The notes under the pieces are model-generated. The model made no database searches, was not told where the DNA came from, and saw only the letters and a list, made by a program, of their open reading frames with translations. Below, piece after piece: positions 1 through 9,379 of a stretch of 64,000 nucleotides of DNA (position 1 is its first letter; every line of letters begins with the position of its first letter). Made by a program: the position numbers and the translations under genes. Where the stretch lies: positions 120,449,005-120,513,004 of the forward strand of contig OZ020588.1 of NCBI GenBank assembly GCA_963971535.1, read 5' to 3'. This DNA is from Notolepis coatsorum. Lineage: Eukaryota; Chordata; Actinopteri; Aulopiformes; Paralepididae.

Positions 1-76
1 CTCAATAAATACAATTGTTAAGGGGGTGCAGACCTGAGAAATACTTTCGTCTTGTTTACATCAGGGTCCCCCAACA
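1..76 (-). repeat. Inverted copy of LINE 3' tail at the LINE's 5' side
   Basis: This stretch is the reverse complement, with a few differences, of the tail segment near 4320-4386 (the part reading GGGGGACCCTGATG through CTTAACAATTG). The same tail recurs at 4490-4555, 5060-5125 and, reversed, 28240-28305. It lies directly upstream of the intact LINE ORF, so the LINE is flanked by an inverted pair of its own tail. It may be an older reversed insertion into which the LINE landed, or a 5' inversion made during insertion. The window starts inside it, so its outer edge is unseen. Confidence 0.8.
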
Positions 77-155
77 ATTAGCATTTCAATGGTGTGTGTG
101 GGGGTTGCCAATCCAATGTCACACATTTTTTTCATCATGCGCTTCCGGCTTCAAC

Positions 156-3100
156 ATGGACGGTCGCATTTTACGTAGCTCCCGTAATCAACGCAACAGC
201 CAACGCAACAGAGCAACAACAAAGTACTTTGCGCATTTTCTACTTTCCCTCCTGTGGATTATGGATTTGTACCTGAATTCACAACTCAAGCAGCAACTCC
301 AGACAGAAGTGGAGGGTAGCGAAAACGTAAATCAACAGTCCCATTGCGACTTCTACTTGTTAACGGGCACGGAGAGGAAACATCCACCCTTCGGTGCCTC
401 GGCGATCCACGCAGTACTTACTGCAAATCCGGAACGAAAGAAATTACCCCCGGCAGGCAAGTGTAATAAGAGATCAATGTTTTTATTATATCTGCTCATG
501 TCGGGTGACATACATCAGAACCCTGGTCCCGTAATGACACGGAACCAGAGACTACAGCAAGAAGCGATGGAGGTTCCCATCGCGACCAACAACATCAACA
601 ACGCAACCTGTGGCTACATCTACTGCGCGGACGGCAACACTTCCCCAATGACGCCGCAGCAGACGAGCACACGTGAGGCAGTGACGAGAGGAGGTGAACC
701 GAGGGTCGAAACCATGACGACCATCTCGACGCGGGATGTAAACATCTCGACGCCCGATAGCCGGCTAGCTAGCAGAGCTAACAACAAAAACAACCAGGAA
801 CGAGTCCTTTGTTGTCCCAGCACGGCGCGGGACCCGACACCCCCCTCCCCCCTTCTTTGTTGTTCCAACACGGCGCGGGACCCGACGCCCCCCTCCCCCC
901 TTCCCACCCACAACAACACAGAGGAACAGATTACAAACGGACAATACTTCGAACCTGCCAACATAAATGAAATAACCAACGCCAATGGACTGAACATTTT
1001 TCACATTAACATTAACAGCTTAAAAAACAAATTGGATGAAATCAAGCAAATATTCATAAATGGTAAGGCAAACATACTGTGCTTCTCAGAAACTAAGCTC
1101 GACGATTCTGTAAAAGATCCAGAGATAGAGATTGAGAACTACTCAATAATCAGGAATGATAGGAACAAACATGGAGGTGGTGTCTGTATGTACATACACA
1201 AGGACACCAAATTCATCAACAGAAATGACCTGAATCATAAATCAATTGAAACTGTATGGGTGGAAATCCTATTCGAAAGGGCGAAATCCCTACTGGTTGG
1301 CACAGTCTACAGGCCGCCAGATCATAGTGGCTTTTATGATACAATGGATGGGTGTTTAGCTGGAGTTGAGGATGTAGACAAAATTCTTATTGGAGACTGG
1401 AACACGGATATGCAACGAAAAGATGCACCCGTCTTCAAGGCCTTCAGTAGGTTTTGTGATCTGCATGGCCTCAGCCAGCTAATCACCCAACCCACACGTG
1501 TATGTGAATCAACTCAGACTACCATTGACCTCATTCTGACCTCCGACAAGTCCAAGATCTCAAATAAAGGGGTTATAGCATGTGGGTTAAGTGATCATTA
1601 TATGATATTCTGTACCCGAAAAAAACTAAAACAAAAGGCTGGCTGCCACAAAACAGTCACATCTAGAGACCTCAAAACCTACTCTAGCGAGGCCTTCAAC
1701 CTTGAACTGGAGAGTCTGGACTGGTCAGATGAACTCAATGGTACACTGGTTGACGAAACATGGCTTGGTTTCAAAACCAAATTCTCAGCAATACTAAACG
1801 ACATGGCCCCCCTAAGAACCACCAGGGTAAAAAATCGCGCTGAGCCGTGGATGCACTCCGAAATACTGGCCGCTATGAAAACCAGAGACAAAAAATGCTC
1901 TGAGTTTCGTAAAAGTCAGTCAAAGCTTACTAAAAGCACGAGCAGTGAACTCCAAGCCCACGTGACTGAACTCAAACTAGAAAGAAACAGACTAAGAAAC
2001 GACGTAAACTCCATGATCAAAACTGCAAAAAAGAATTTCATCAATGACAAAACTGAGGAAAACAAAAACAAACCACGTGAACTTTGGAAATTACTCAATA
2101 ATCAACTAGGATGCAGTAAAAAACTTAAAACCAGATTCTCAAACATAAACATAAAAACTGACAACACGCTCATCACAGACAAGCTGGATGTAGCCAATTA
2201 CTTAAACATTTTCTTCACAAACATAGCCACAACACTGGTAAACAAACTACCCTCCCACTCAGGGCTTTATGGGGTAGAACACATAGTAGCTTTCTACAAA
2301 AACCTAGGGGTCCGCAAGGACGACTTCAAGCTGGAAACGGTAACAACAGATGAGGTACTCAATAAACTGAGCGCCCTCCAACCTAACAAGGCCACTGGCC
2401 ATGACAACATCCCCTCCAAATTCCTCAGAGACTCAGCAGCCGCCATCACACCAATCATCACACACATAATAAACCTCTCCATAAAACAGGGACACGTCCC
2501 CAAGGACTTCAAAATTGCGAGGGTGACCCCTCTGCACAAAAAGGGCAGCAAATTAGACCCAGGCAACTACCGCCCTGTTTCTATTCTCACCTCCATCTCG
2601 AAAGTCATGGAAAAAATAGTCTACGAACAGGTCGAAAAGTACCTAGCGGAAAAAAATCTAATCTACGAATTCCAATCTGGCTTCAGAACATCCCACTCCA
2701 CTGACACATGCCTTCTCTATTTGAATGACCACATCAAACAAGAGGTGGACGCAGGCAAATACTGCGGCATGGTCATGCTGGACCTACAAAAGGCCTTTGA
2801 CACGGTCAATCACTCCATTCTGATTGACAAGCTAAAAGCAATTGGTTTTGATAGTCTATCAGTGAGCTGGATGCAATCCTACCTTGAGGGGAGGGAACAG
2901 ATGGTGGAGGTAAACGGTACCCTATCCCCCCCCCTCACAGTGAGCTGTGGTGTTCCACAAGGAAGCATACTAGGACCGCTACTGTTCCTAATTTATGCAA
3001 ATGACATGTCGTCAGCTTGTGACTGCAACTTGTTCCTGTTTGCGGACGACTCAGCCCTGCTGGTCTCTGACAAGAACAAGTTACAGGTTGAAAAAACCCT

Positions 3101-3899
3101 CAGCTCGGAACTAGGCAGAATCTGCATATGGCTCGCTGATAACAAACTATCATTACACATGGGCAAAACAGAGTCCATTCTCTTCGGTTCAAATAACAAA
3201 CTCAGCAAGACCGACGGCTTCTCAGTTACAGTGGGTGACAATATTGTCACAAGGAAAGATGAAATTACCTACCTGGGGTCCATCCTAGAGGCTAATCTCT
3301 CCTGTGACAAAATGGCATCCAATGTAATAAAAAAAGTCAACCAACGAACTCGATTCTTGTACCGGATCTCCTCTCTGGTAAACAAGAACACCCTGAAGAC
3401 TCTGGCAGGAGCACTCATTCAGGGGTACTACGACTATGCTTGCACCTCATGGTACCAAAGCACCTCAAAGGCGCTAAAAACAAAATTACAAACATCTCAA
3501 AACAAACTGGTCAGACTACTGCTTGACCTTACTCCTAGAACCCACCTCACCCCTGCCCACTTCGACAACCTAGGATGGCTTAGAGTAGACGACAGAGTAC
3601 AACAACTTGCAATGGGCCTGGTCTACAAGATACACTACACGACCAAGGTACCCATGTACATGTCAAAATACTTCCCAAAGGTCAGTGAATACCACGATCA
3701 CAACACCAGAGGGAGCTCCACAAATCATGTCAAACCCAGATTCGGCTCAAATAAGGGACTAAACACGTTTCGCAATTATGCCACATCAATGTGGAACGCC
3801 CTACCCAAAGCTGTAAAGGAATGTGGATCACTACCCACTTTCAAAACCTCTCTCAAGGGACACCTACGGGAGACTGCAATTCAACACTGGCCCCTGTAA
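156..3899 (+). CDS. LINE polyprotein: 2A-like, AP endonuclease, reverse transcriptase
   Basis: The protein nicks target DNA and copies LINE RNA into it by target-primed reverse transcription. Residue numbers use the ATG at 156 (1247 aa). The frame stays open back to 15, but that part translates the inverted tail copy, so 156 is the better start. Order: basic N-terminal region; 2A-like motif ending NPGP at residues 122-125; low-complexity linker encoded by a tandem repeat; APE-type endonuclease about 279-485 (SETKL, GDWNTD, SDHYM); RT about 760-1010 with ARVTPLHKKG, GVPQGSILGP and the catalytic FADD at 962-965; C-terminal RT extension with HNTRG and WNALP. No stop or frameshift is visible. Clade is CR1/L2-like by motif memory; the exact clade is uncertain. 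Confidence 0.9.
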   Translation: MDGRILRSSRNQRNSQRNRATTKYFAHFLLSLLWIMDLYLNSQLKQQLQTEVEGSENVNQQSHCDFYLLTGTERKHPPFGASAIHAVLTANPERKKLPPAGKCNKRSMFLLYLLMSGDIHQNPGPVMTRNQRLQQEAMEVPIATNNINNATCGYIYCADGNTSPMTPQQTSTREAVTRGGEPRVETMTTISTRDVNISTPDSRLASRANNKNNQERVLCCPSTARDPTPPSPLLCCSNTARDPTPPSPLPTHNNTEEQITNGQYFEPANINEITNANGLNIFHININSLKNKLDEIKQIFINGKANILCFSETKLDDSVKDPEIEIENYSIIRNDRNKHGGGVCMYIHKDTKFINRNDLNHKSIETVWVEILFERAKSLLVGTVYRPPDHSGFYDTMDGCLAGVEDVDKILIGDWNTDMQRKDAPVFKAFSRFCDLHGLSQLITQPTRVCESTQTTIDLILTSDKSKISNKGVIACGLSDHYMIFCTRKKLKQKAGCHKTVTSRDLKTYSSEAFNLELESLDWSDELNGTLVDETWLGFKTKFSAILNDMAPLRTTRVKNRAEPWMHSEILAAMKTRDKKCSEFRKSQSKLTKSTSSELQAHVTELKLERNRLRNDVNSMIKTAKKNFINDKTEENKNKPRELWKLLNNQLGCSKKLKTRFSNINIKTDNTLITDKLDVANYLNIFFTNIATTLVNKLPSHSGLYGVEHIVAFYKNLGVRKDDFKLETVTTDEVLNKLSALQPNKATGHDNIPSKFLRDSAAAITPIITHIINLSIKQGHVPKDFKIARVTPLHKKGSKLDPGNYRPVSILTSISKVMEKIVYEQVEKYLAEKNLIYEFQSGFRTSHSTDTCLLYLNDHIKQEVDAGKYCGMVMLDLQKAFDTVNHSILIDKLKAIGFDSLSVSWMQSYLEGREQMVEVNGTLSPPLTVSCGVPQGSILGPLLFLIYANDMSSACDCNLFLFADDSALLVSDKNKLQVEKTLSSELGRICIWLADNKLSLHMGKTESILFGSNNKLSKTDGFSVTVGDNIVTRKDEITYLGSILEANLSCDKMASNVIKKVNQRTRFLYRISSLVNKNTLKTLAGALIQGYYDYACTSWYQSTSKALKTKLQTSQNKLVRLLLDLTPRTHLTPAHFDNLGWLRVDDRVQQLAMGLVYKIHYTTKVPMYMSKYFPKVSEYHDHNTRGSSTNHVKPRFGSNKGLNTFRNYATSMWNALPKAVKECGSLPTFKTSLKGHLRETAIQHWPL
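501..530 (+). other. 2A-like ribosome-skipping motif in LINE ORF
   Basis: Codons read SGDIHQNPGP, preceded by a hydrophobic stretch (FLLYLLM). The 2A consensus is D-x-E-x-NPGP; here His stands at the E position. 2A-like motifs near the N terminus are known from APE-type LINEs of several animals. If active, the ribosome would release a 124-residue leader ending in Gly and start the EN-RT product at Pro125. Activity is inference, because the E-to-H change may weaken it. Confidence 0.7.
806..903 (+). repeat. Two-copy 49-bp tandem repeat inside LINE ORF
   Basis: Two adjacent copies of a unit with CACGGCGCGGGACCCGAC followed by a C-rich run. The unit is not a multiple of three, so the second copy is read in another frame, yet the ORF remains open. 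It lies in the linker between the 2A-like motif and the endonuclease, where length variation should be tolerated. Confidence 0.8.
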
Positions 3900-4009
3900 A
3901 TATCCTAACCCAATCATTCCAACCCCCTCCAATGTACAGTCATTTACCTAGTATGGTTTTGTCAATAGTTCAATGTACAATTGTGTTTGTTTGTACAGTG
4001 TCTCCTCCC

Positions 4010-4150
4010 CCCCCCCCTCAATGTACAGTGTTACTTGTTTATACAGTATGCCCCCCGCCCCCCCCCCCCCCCCCCCCAACCACCTCCAATGTAAATTACC
4101 CAGTATGGTTGTCAATATCCCAATGTACCCAACCCCCCCCACCCAACCTC
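4010..4150 (+). repeat. C-tract-rich repeats in LINE 3' UTR
   Basis: Four or five units starting near CCTCCAATGTACAGT are separated by uninterrupted C runs of up to about 17. Homopolymer tracts like these are length-unstable, so the run lengths here may vary between individuals or be assembly-limited. Confidence 0.75.
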
Positions 4151-4470
4151 CAATGTACAGTTTCTACGTCAAATGTATATACTCCCTTTTCTTGACTCCT
4201 TCTGTATCACAAACAGTACTGTATTTGCAAATCTGGTATGTCATAAATGTATAGATGTAGCAGTACTGACTATCTGTATGTCATGTATGTCATATATGTC
4301 TATATGAATTGAAAATGGGGGACCCTGATGGAAACAAGACAAACGTCTTTCTCAGGTCTGCATCCCCTTAACAATTGTATGTATTGAGCCGTACTGTATT
4401 GTACCCATTCTGCAATCTGTTAAATAAAGTTTTCATTCATTCATTCATTCACACCTACACATTATCTTAT

Positions 4471-4629
4471 CTATATGAATTGAAAATGGGGGACCCTGAT
4501 GGAAACAAGACAAACGTCTTTCTCAGGTCTGCATCCCCTTAACAATTGTATGTATTGAGCCGTACTGTATTGTACCCATTCTGCAATCTGTTAAATAAAG
4601 TTTTCATTCATTCATTCATTCATTCACAG
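4471..4629 (+). repeat. Second tandem copy of LINE 3' tail
   Basis: A near-identical copy of the terminal part of the LINE (compare 4301-4455), including AATAAAG and the TTCA repeat, placed about 170 bases after the first. It could be a 5'-truncated second insertion into the first tail or a local duplication. The short sequence between the copies (CACCTACACATTATCTT) does not occur in the tail. Confidence 0.85.
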
Positions 4630-4912
4630 GCTAGTCACTCTACCCCCCTGTTGGGATGGAGGGAGAGACGAGACAGACTATTTTCAAGTTTAATGTACAT
4701 TAGATCTCTTGTTTTCGAGACTATTCCATTGGCTTGCCTTAGAGTAGCCTGTTCATACATAGACTGCAGGGATGGGTGACCTTTCACCCCTATGATCTTC
4801 CATGCGGTCTGCATCAGACGGACCAGTTTGGACTTTAATTGTACAGACAGGTTACCAAACCAAGCTGTAATACCATATCTGATGAGACTCTCTAATACAG
4901 ATTGGTAGAAAA
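4630..4912 (-). pseudogene. LINE RT C-terminal fragment (reverse strand)
   Basis: Read on the reverse strand from about 4911, an open frame of roughly 90 codons without a start Met shows FYQSVLESLIRYG, AWFGNLSVQ and PSLQSMYEQATLRQA. These resemble the region after the RT catalytic core in fish LINEs (Rex1-like extension: FY.S.LESI..YG..AWFGN). It is truncated at both sides, ends in a stop near 4641 and is cut by the SINE that follows. It is not part of the forward LINE. Confidence 0.7.
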
Positions 4913-4914
4913 GT

Positions 4915-5200
4915 CACCATGGTACAGTGGTACCATTCCCGTTTCGCACGCGGAGGCCAGCCGTGTATAGGTGTAACAGACTGACAGCCAATGAAATGGG
5001 TGCATTTGTCACGCTGTCCAAGGAGCTGAACTGCTCTCGTGCAGCCGTGTTCGAATCCCGGTGGGGGACCCTGATGTAAACAAGACAAACGTCTTTCTCT
5101 GCTCTGCATCCCCTTAAACATTTTGTGTGTATTGAGCCATACTGTATTGTACCCATTCTGCAATCAGTTAAATAAAGTTTTCATTAATTCATTCTGTCCA
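4915..5200 (+). mobile_element. tRNA-headed SINE sharing the LINE's 3' tail
   Basis: The head has an A-box-like stretch (ATGGTACAGTGGTACCATTC, resembling the tRNA-Gly 5' half) and a B-box-like TGTTCGAATCCCGG near 5050. From about 5058 it runs straight into the same tail as the LINE at 77-4470 (GGGGGACCCTGATGTAAAC through AATAAAGTTTTCATT). That is the arrangement of SINEs that are copied by a partner LINE recognising a shared 3' end. Spacing between the boxes is longer than in a tRNA, so an insertion or a composite head is likely. Confidence 0.75.
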
Positions 5201-5317
5201 TCTGTCTCTCTCACTTGTTTAATCTTTCACTGCAACACTGGTTCTCTCGCAAAACCCCAAACGTTACAATGCCCGCTACGATTGTGCAATAAAACAATAG
5301 TTTCGTTTGAGTTTACT

Positions 5318-5400
5318 CAGTTTATTTGATCAGGGACAGTGCATATCAATCAACAGTTATACATTTATAAATGAATACAATTACAGAAGAAAAAACATTA
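5318..5400 (-). repeat. Reverse copy of a 3'-end repeat also at 8440-8512
   Basis: The stretch containing TTTATTTGATCAGGGACAGT is the reverse complement of segments at 8440-8512 and 8750-8820, which end in AATAAAC followed by an A-rich run. The three copies suggest an unrecognised retroelement 3' end. 5201-5317 between the SINE and this repeat shows nothing I can assign. Confidence 0.7.
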
Positions 5401-5414
5401 TTATCAAACCAGAT

Positions 5415-6355
5415 TGGAAGAGTGTAAAGGGGATAGTAAGAGACTATGGAAAACATTGAATGAAGCTGGGTAGAAATAAAATGGGCAAAACGCCATCATT
5501 TATTGAGTCAGATGGTATATTCACCACTAAACCATTTGACATTGCAACTCATTTCAACAATTACTTTGTTTCCAAGGTAAACACAATTATAAATCAAATG
5601 TTGCCAATGAGTGGTAAGCTGTCAGACTCTGTAATTAAAAAACATATAATGTATGACAAGAAATGCCGATTTAAATTTAAATGCACAAGTCCAAATGATA
5701 TTGAAAAGCTCCTCCTAGCACTTAAACCAGATAAACCTTGCGGTGTTGATAATCTGAATGGAACACTGCTACAAATCTCTGCAAAATGTGTGGCTAAGCC
5801 ACTATCACATATATTTAATTTATGTTTTGAAGAGAGGGTCTTTCCTCAGCCTTGGAAAATAGCCAAAGTAACTCCACTACCAAAGAACTGTAAATAGCCA
5901 TTTACAGGTTCAAACAGTAGGCCCATTAGTATTTTACCAGTAATAGGTAAGTTATTGGAAGGAATTGTGTTCAAGCAGATTCAAAAGTATTTCAACGAAA
6001 ACAACATTAATTCTGATTTCCAGCATGCATACAAAGTAGGATACTCTACAGGAACTGCTTTAACATCTCTTACAGATAGCTGGCTACAACTGATCGATAG
6101 GAAGTTAGTTGTGGGTACAGTGCTCTTGAATTTCAGTGCGGCTTTCGCCATCATAGATCATGGCCTATTATTATTGAAATTACACACATATGGGCTTGAA
6201 GACACTGCCATGGAATGGATGAGAAGCTACTTGTCTAATAGACAACAATGTGTTGTATTTAATGGTTCCATGTCAAATATGGTAACACTCCAGTGTGGTA
6301 TTCCCCAAGGAAGTTGTAAAGGAACCCCTCCTTTACTCTATATTTGTAAATAATA
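5415..6355 (+). pseudogene. Broken LINE ORF2 fragment (RT domain)
   Basis: Pieces of a reverse transcriptase lie in order: KGDSKRLWKTLNEA, then HFNNYFVSKVNTI, LKPDKPCGVDNL, WKIAKVTPLPK (up to 5897), then after a stop the next block with FQHAYKVGYSTGTAL, a degraded catalytic block (FSAAFAIIDHGLL, where D is usual before xxxAFD) and QCGIPQGS at about 6310. A stop near 5894, a frame change before 5955, and the loss of the Asp in the first catalytic block make it non-functional. 5' and 3' parts are missing. It resembles the LINE at the right edge of the window in type, but the clade is uncertain. Confidence 0.8.
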
Positions 6356-6494
6356 ATAATAATCTTCATTTATATAGCAATGTATAGAGCCATAACATAC
6401 TGGAATAGGATCCCATTACATATTATACGGACGGAAAACAAGGACAATCACAACAAGTTCTTTTCTTAAAGTGCGTTTGTGTATGTGCGAGTGC

Positions 6495-6935
6495 AGAATG
6501 TTATCGCCCTATTTCCAGATTGTCTGTAATGGCCAAAGTCTTTGAATCTCTTGTAAACAAACTGAAAAAGTTTCTAGCTGACCATAATATTCTTAACGAG
6601 TTTCAGTCAGGCTTCAGATCCATAGTACTTCAGTGACTATGCTAGTCTCAAATGACATAATTGAAGCACTAGACAAGAAAAAACTGTGCAGCATTGTTTG
6701 TTGATCCGTCTAAAGCGTTTGACTCTGTGGATCACGCATTATTGCTGATGTGATTATGCTTCTTGCCACTGCACAAATGGCCTTCTGTATTTGTATTTGA
6801 TTTGTATGTTTTTTGTTTAATGCCCTTGTTTTTATGTTGAAACTTGTTGTGTGCCGTGTTGGTCAGGACTCCCTGGAAGAAGATATATTGTATCTCAATG
6901 GGACATTCCTGGATAAATAAAGGATATAAAAAAAA
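6495..6935 (+). pseudogene. Truncated LINE RT fragment with 3' tail
   Basis: From about 6505 the sequence can be read with frame changes as RT motifs YRPIS, AKVFESLVN, FQSGFR, FVDPSKAFDSVDHALL (to about 6750). It then jumps to a fish LINE 3' end, with GGTCAGGACTCCCTGGAAGA, TCTCAATGGGACATTCCTGG and AAATAAAGG followed by A-rich sequence at 6910-6935. The catalytic FADD part is deleted. 6356-6494 before it holds an ATA-repeat and no gene. Confidence 0.7.
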
Positions 6936-6944
6936 AATAGAAAA

Positions 6945-7055
6945 GAAAATAGCTGACACTTTTATCCAAAGCGACTTACAAGTTCTGTTCGACAAGTCAT
7001 CAGGAAGGGCTCAACTCTATCAGCTGAGTAACAATGTTGACCAAAGTGTTGAGTG
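6945..7055 (-). repeat. L2-type LINE tail fragment
   Basis: GCTGACACTTTTATCCAAAG, ACTTACAAGTTCTG and the following TATCAGCTGAGTAACAATGT match the 3' UTR of the reverse-strand L2 copy at 31285-31400. On the reverse strand this is the familiar fish L2 ending (AAGTCGCTTTGGATAAAAG). Only the UTR portion is present here. Confidence 0.75.
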
Positions 7056-7436
7056 CTACACCCGAGGCCTTCCTACACCTGCAGAGAGAACCTGAGGAGA
7101 AAGACAGCCATAGAGACAAGGCAGGATGTAGTTGTTCCTGAGTCGCTCCATTATGGCATGCTCAGGCTTCCAGATGAAGAAGGGATGGAGCTGGAAGTAT
7201 TTGGGTGATGGCAGCTCAGAAGTGGAATCAATGAGTTCAGGCTGAGGTGGATGACGCCACAAGGACACCATATTCATAAGATGCCGGACCGGTCGGGACC
7301 CTGGCCATAGACCCAAGGCTTCCAGCTCAGTCTTTGTCCAGATGCGCTGTTGGAGAGAGCAGTTCCATTGGCTGACATCCTGGTCAGAACTGGGGGCAGA
7401 GGCAGGCTGGGCAGGTGCAGAGGAGGCTGCAGGCAC
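7056..7436 (-). pseudogene. Unrecognised protein fragment with WRHPPQPELI motif
   Basis: A 126-codon reverse-strand frame includes SRPVRHLMNMVSLWRHPPQP, SELPSPKYFQLHPFFIWKPE and ILPCLYGC. The pattern (W..PPQP......P.P..YF...F.W.P......C..C) resembles what I recall of a domain of unknown function in animal genomes (DUF6729-like). This is memory only. A possible splice acceptor (TGTGCCTGCAG) lies just upstream at about 7425-7436. The frame ends at an L2 tail. An Ala-Pro-Gln-rich lead-in (SAPAQPAS) is shared with the fragment at 7890-8096, so both may be exons of one gene or of a mobile element. Function is unknown. Confidence 0.45.
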
Positions 7437-7889
7437 ATTTCAGAAACAGTAGTTAGTAAAGAATTGTGAGTAATATTATTGGCAAAACTTAGCCTGAAGT
7501 ATATAATTAGGTTGCTGTTTATCAAAAAAAATAATAATAATAATTGTTCTTGTTACTGACTCGTGTCAATCTTCCATGTTTTCGCTATAGTGTGTAGACC
7601 TTGCTAGTATGTATTTCGTTCATATTGTTTATGGACAATGAGATGGGAGTGGAACTTTGTACATGCCCTTTGGGCTTCGTTCCCTCCTAGCACTGTTTTT
7701 TTAAATAATGTGCTAAATAAATAAAATAAACGAAACATATGAAGCTAAATACTCTGCTCTCACATTGTAGCTTCCTGGGGGCTTGTTCAGAGGAGGCTGC
7801 AGGTAGACGTGCTGCAGGTAGAGGTGCAGATAATTAGGTTGCTGTTTATCATAATGAAGCTAAATACTCTGCTCTCACATTGTAGCTTC

Positions 7890-8096
7890 ATGAGGGCTTG
7901 TTCAGAGGAGGCTGCAGGTAGCGGTGCAGCGGAGGCAGGCTGGGCTGGTGCAGAGGAGGAAGAGAAGAGGAGAAGATCTTTGATCCTCCTTGCTTCCTCA
8001 GCGGGGTCCTGCCGTAGATGTCCAGATGGACCCTTCCTGAAAGAGACATCCTTCCTTCCAGGGAACTTCTTCATTATTGCCTGTACAAAGCAAAAC
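7890..8096 (-). pseudogene. Exon-like fragment related to 7056-7436
   Basis: Reading the reverse strand, a plausible acceptor (TGCTTTGTACAG) at about 8085-8096 precedes an open stretch encoding MKKFPGRKDVSF, GPSGHLRQDPAEEARR and SSAPAQPASAAPLPAASS. The SAPAQPAS part repeats the lead-in of the downstream fragment. The region 7735-7925 holds two copies of a segment with AAGCTAAATACTCTGCTCTC, so exon duplication is likely. I do not recognise a family. 7540-7740 between the fragments ends in an A-rich AATAAAATAAAC run and may be another retroelement tail. Confidence 0.35.
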
Positions 8097-8394
8097 ATCA
8101 TGCATATTATAATAAAAATCACGTCACGTCTCAGTCCAGCCCCTGTACACTTGCCCACTAGTCTGACTGTCCTGATATGATTATGATGTGTGTGCCTGCC
8201 TATACAGTGCGTATATACATGTATGGGCTTTTATTTGTCCCTGTACACTGTTTTTATTTTTTATATTATATAGATGCATGAATGCCTAGTGAAGTGAATG
8301 TACAGAATATGTTTTAAATTGTTTTTAGATTAGCTTTAATGTCCTTCTATTTTTCTGTTTCTTTCTGGCTTAAACATCTAGCCCAGGTACTACA

Positions 8395-8945
8395 CCTGAA
8401 AACTAGCAACCCTGCTAATGTTGGAATATTTACAGTTCTTTTTATTTGTATTCATTTATAAATGTTGATTGATATGCACTGTCCCTGATCAAATAAACTG
8501 AGTAAAAAATAAAAGCATAGCAGATATAGTGAGATAGATAGATATGAGGACACAATGTATTGATCATGTAACAGCTAATAATATAATACAATTTAACTTT
8601 GCAAACTCCCATCTTACATGGTAACGTTATATGATAGATCTGCTGTAGCAGATACCGTGTCTTTATTCATTCTAAATGTACACTACGGACAAAAAAATAA
8701 ACTGAAAACTAGCAACCCTGCTAATGTTGGCATATTTACAGTTTTTAATTTGTATTCATTTATAAATGTATAACTGTTGATTGATATGCACTGTCCCTGA
8801 TCAAATAAACGGAGTAAAAAATAAAATCATATCAGATAGTGAGATAGATAGGACACAATGTATTAATGTAACAGCTTTAATCAAATGTAAACGTTGCAAA
8901 CTCCAATCTTAACGTTATTATATGATAGATCTGCTGTGCAGAAAC
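8395..8945 (+). repeat. Two-copy direct duplication, about 250-300 bp units
   Basis: The segment 8395-8660 (starting CCTGAAAACTAGCAACCCTG, then AATAAACTGAGTAAAAAATA, GATAGATCTGCTGT) recurs at 8699-8945 with scattered differences. Each copy contains the 3'-end-like repeat seen reversed at 5318-5400. The copies are separated by about 40 unrelated bases. No reading frame of interest lies inside. 8160-8395 before it shows no assignable feature. Confidence 0.8.
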
Positions 8946-8989
8946 AAAACACGACTCAGTCAGCTTCACCGAGTACATCCAACTGTTGA

Positions 8990-9245
8990 AACTGCCAACA
9001 CAAACCCAAAAACAGTTTAACCTATTGGTAAACAAACGTATTGTTGAAAATATACACTGACTGCTGTTGTGACATTGTTGGGATTTTATACTGTAGTTTA
9101 CATTTGAAAAAAAAACTAACTCAGTCACTCAGTAAATCAATTCAATTGGAGTCTCTTTAAACAGCGGCAACACAAACCCAATAACCTATTGGTAAACAAA
9201 CGTATTGTTGAAAATATACATATATGACTGCTGTTGTGACAGTGT
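8990..9245 (+). repeat. Direct repeat pair with a third inverted copy at 9612-9700
   Basis: CCTATTGGTAAACAAACGTA with flanking sequence appears near 9020 and again near 9186, and its reverse complement (TACGTTAGTTTACCAATAGG) near 9675. All three copies are followed or preceded by CTGCTGTTGTGACA. The direct and inverted copies could form a stem or be remnants of one element's ends. Confidence 0.75.
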
Positions 9246-9379
9246 TTAGGAATCGGATCTTATTTAGTAGTTTAAACTCACCTTCAAACGTTAACAGGTT
9301 GGAAAAAAAACGCGACTTTCTCCAGCTCTGCAAAACGGATCTCTTCTTCTGTTCTTCTTCTTCTCTTAATGTGGATACA

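Larger units (their letters stand above)
77..4470 (+). mobile_element. Apparently full-coding LINE, CR1/L2-like, with 2A-like motif
   Basis: Non-LTR retrotransposon with one long ORF (156-3899), a 3' UTR of about 550 bases and a tail ending AATAAAGTTTTC followed by repeated TTCA. The UTR holds several units starting near CCTCCAATGTACAGT, separated by long C-runs (4010-4140). The end structure (AATAAA then a short tandem repeat rather than poly-A) fits CR1/L2-type LINEs. No reading-frame damage is visible, which points to a young, possibly still competent copy. The 5' boundary is not defined because the inverted tail at 1-76 abuts it. Confidence 0.85.

Noticed and set aside
620..1004. Reverse-strand frames of 125 and 79 aa opposite the LINE ORF
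   Set aside because: They arise from the C/G-rich tandem repeat in the coding strand and show no family motif.
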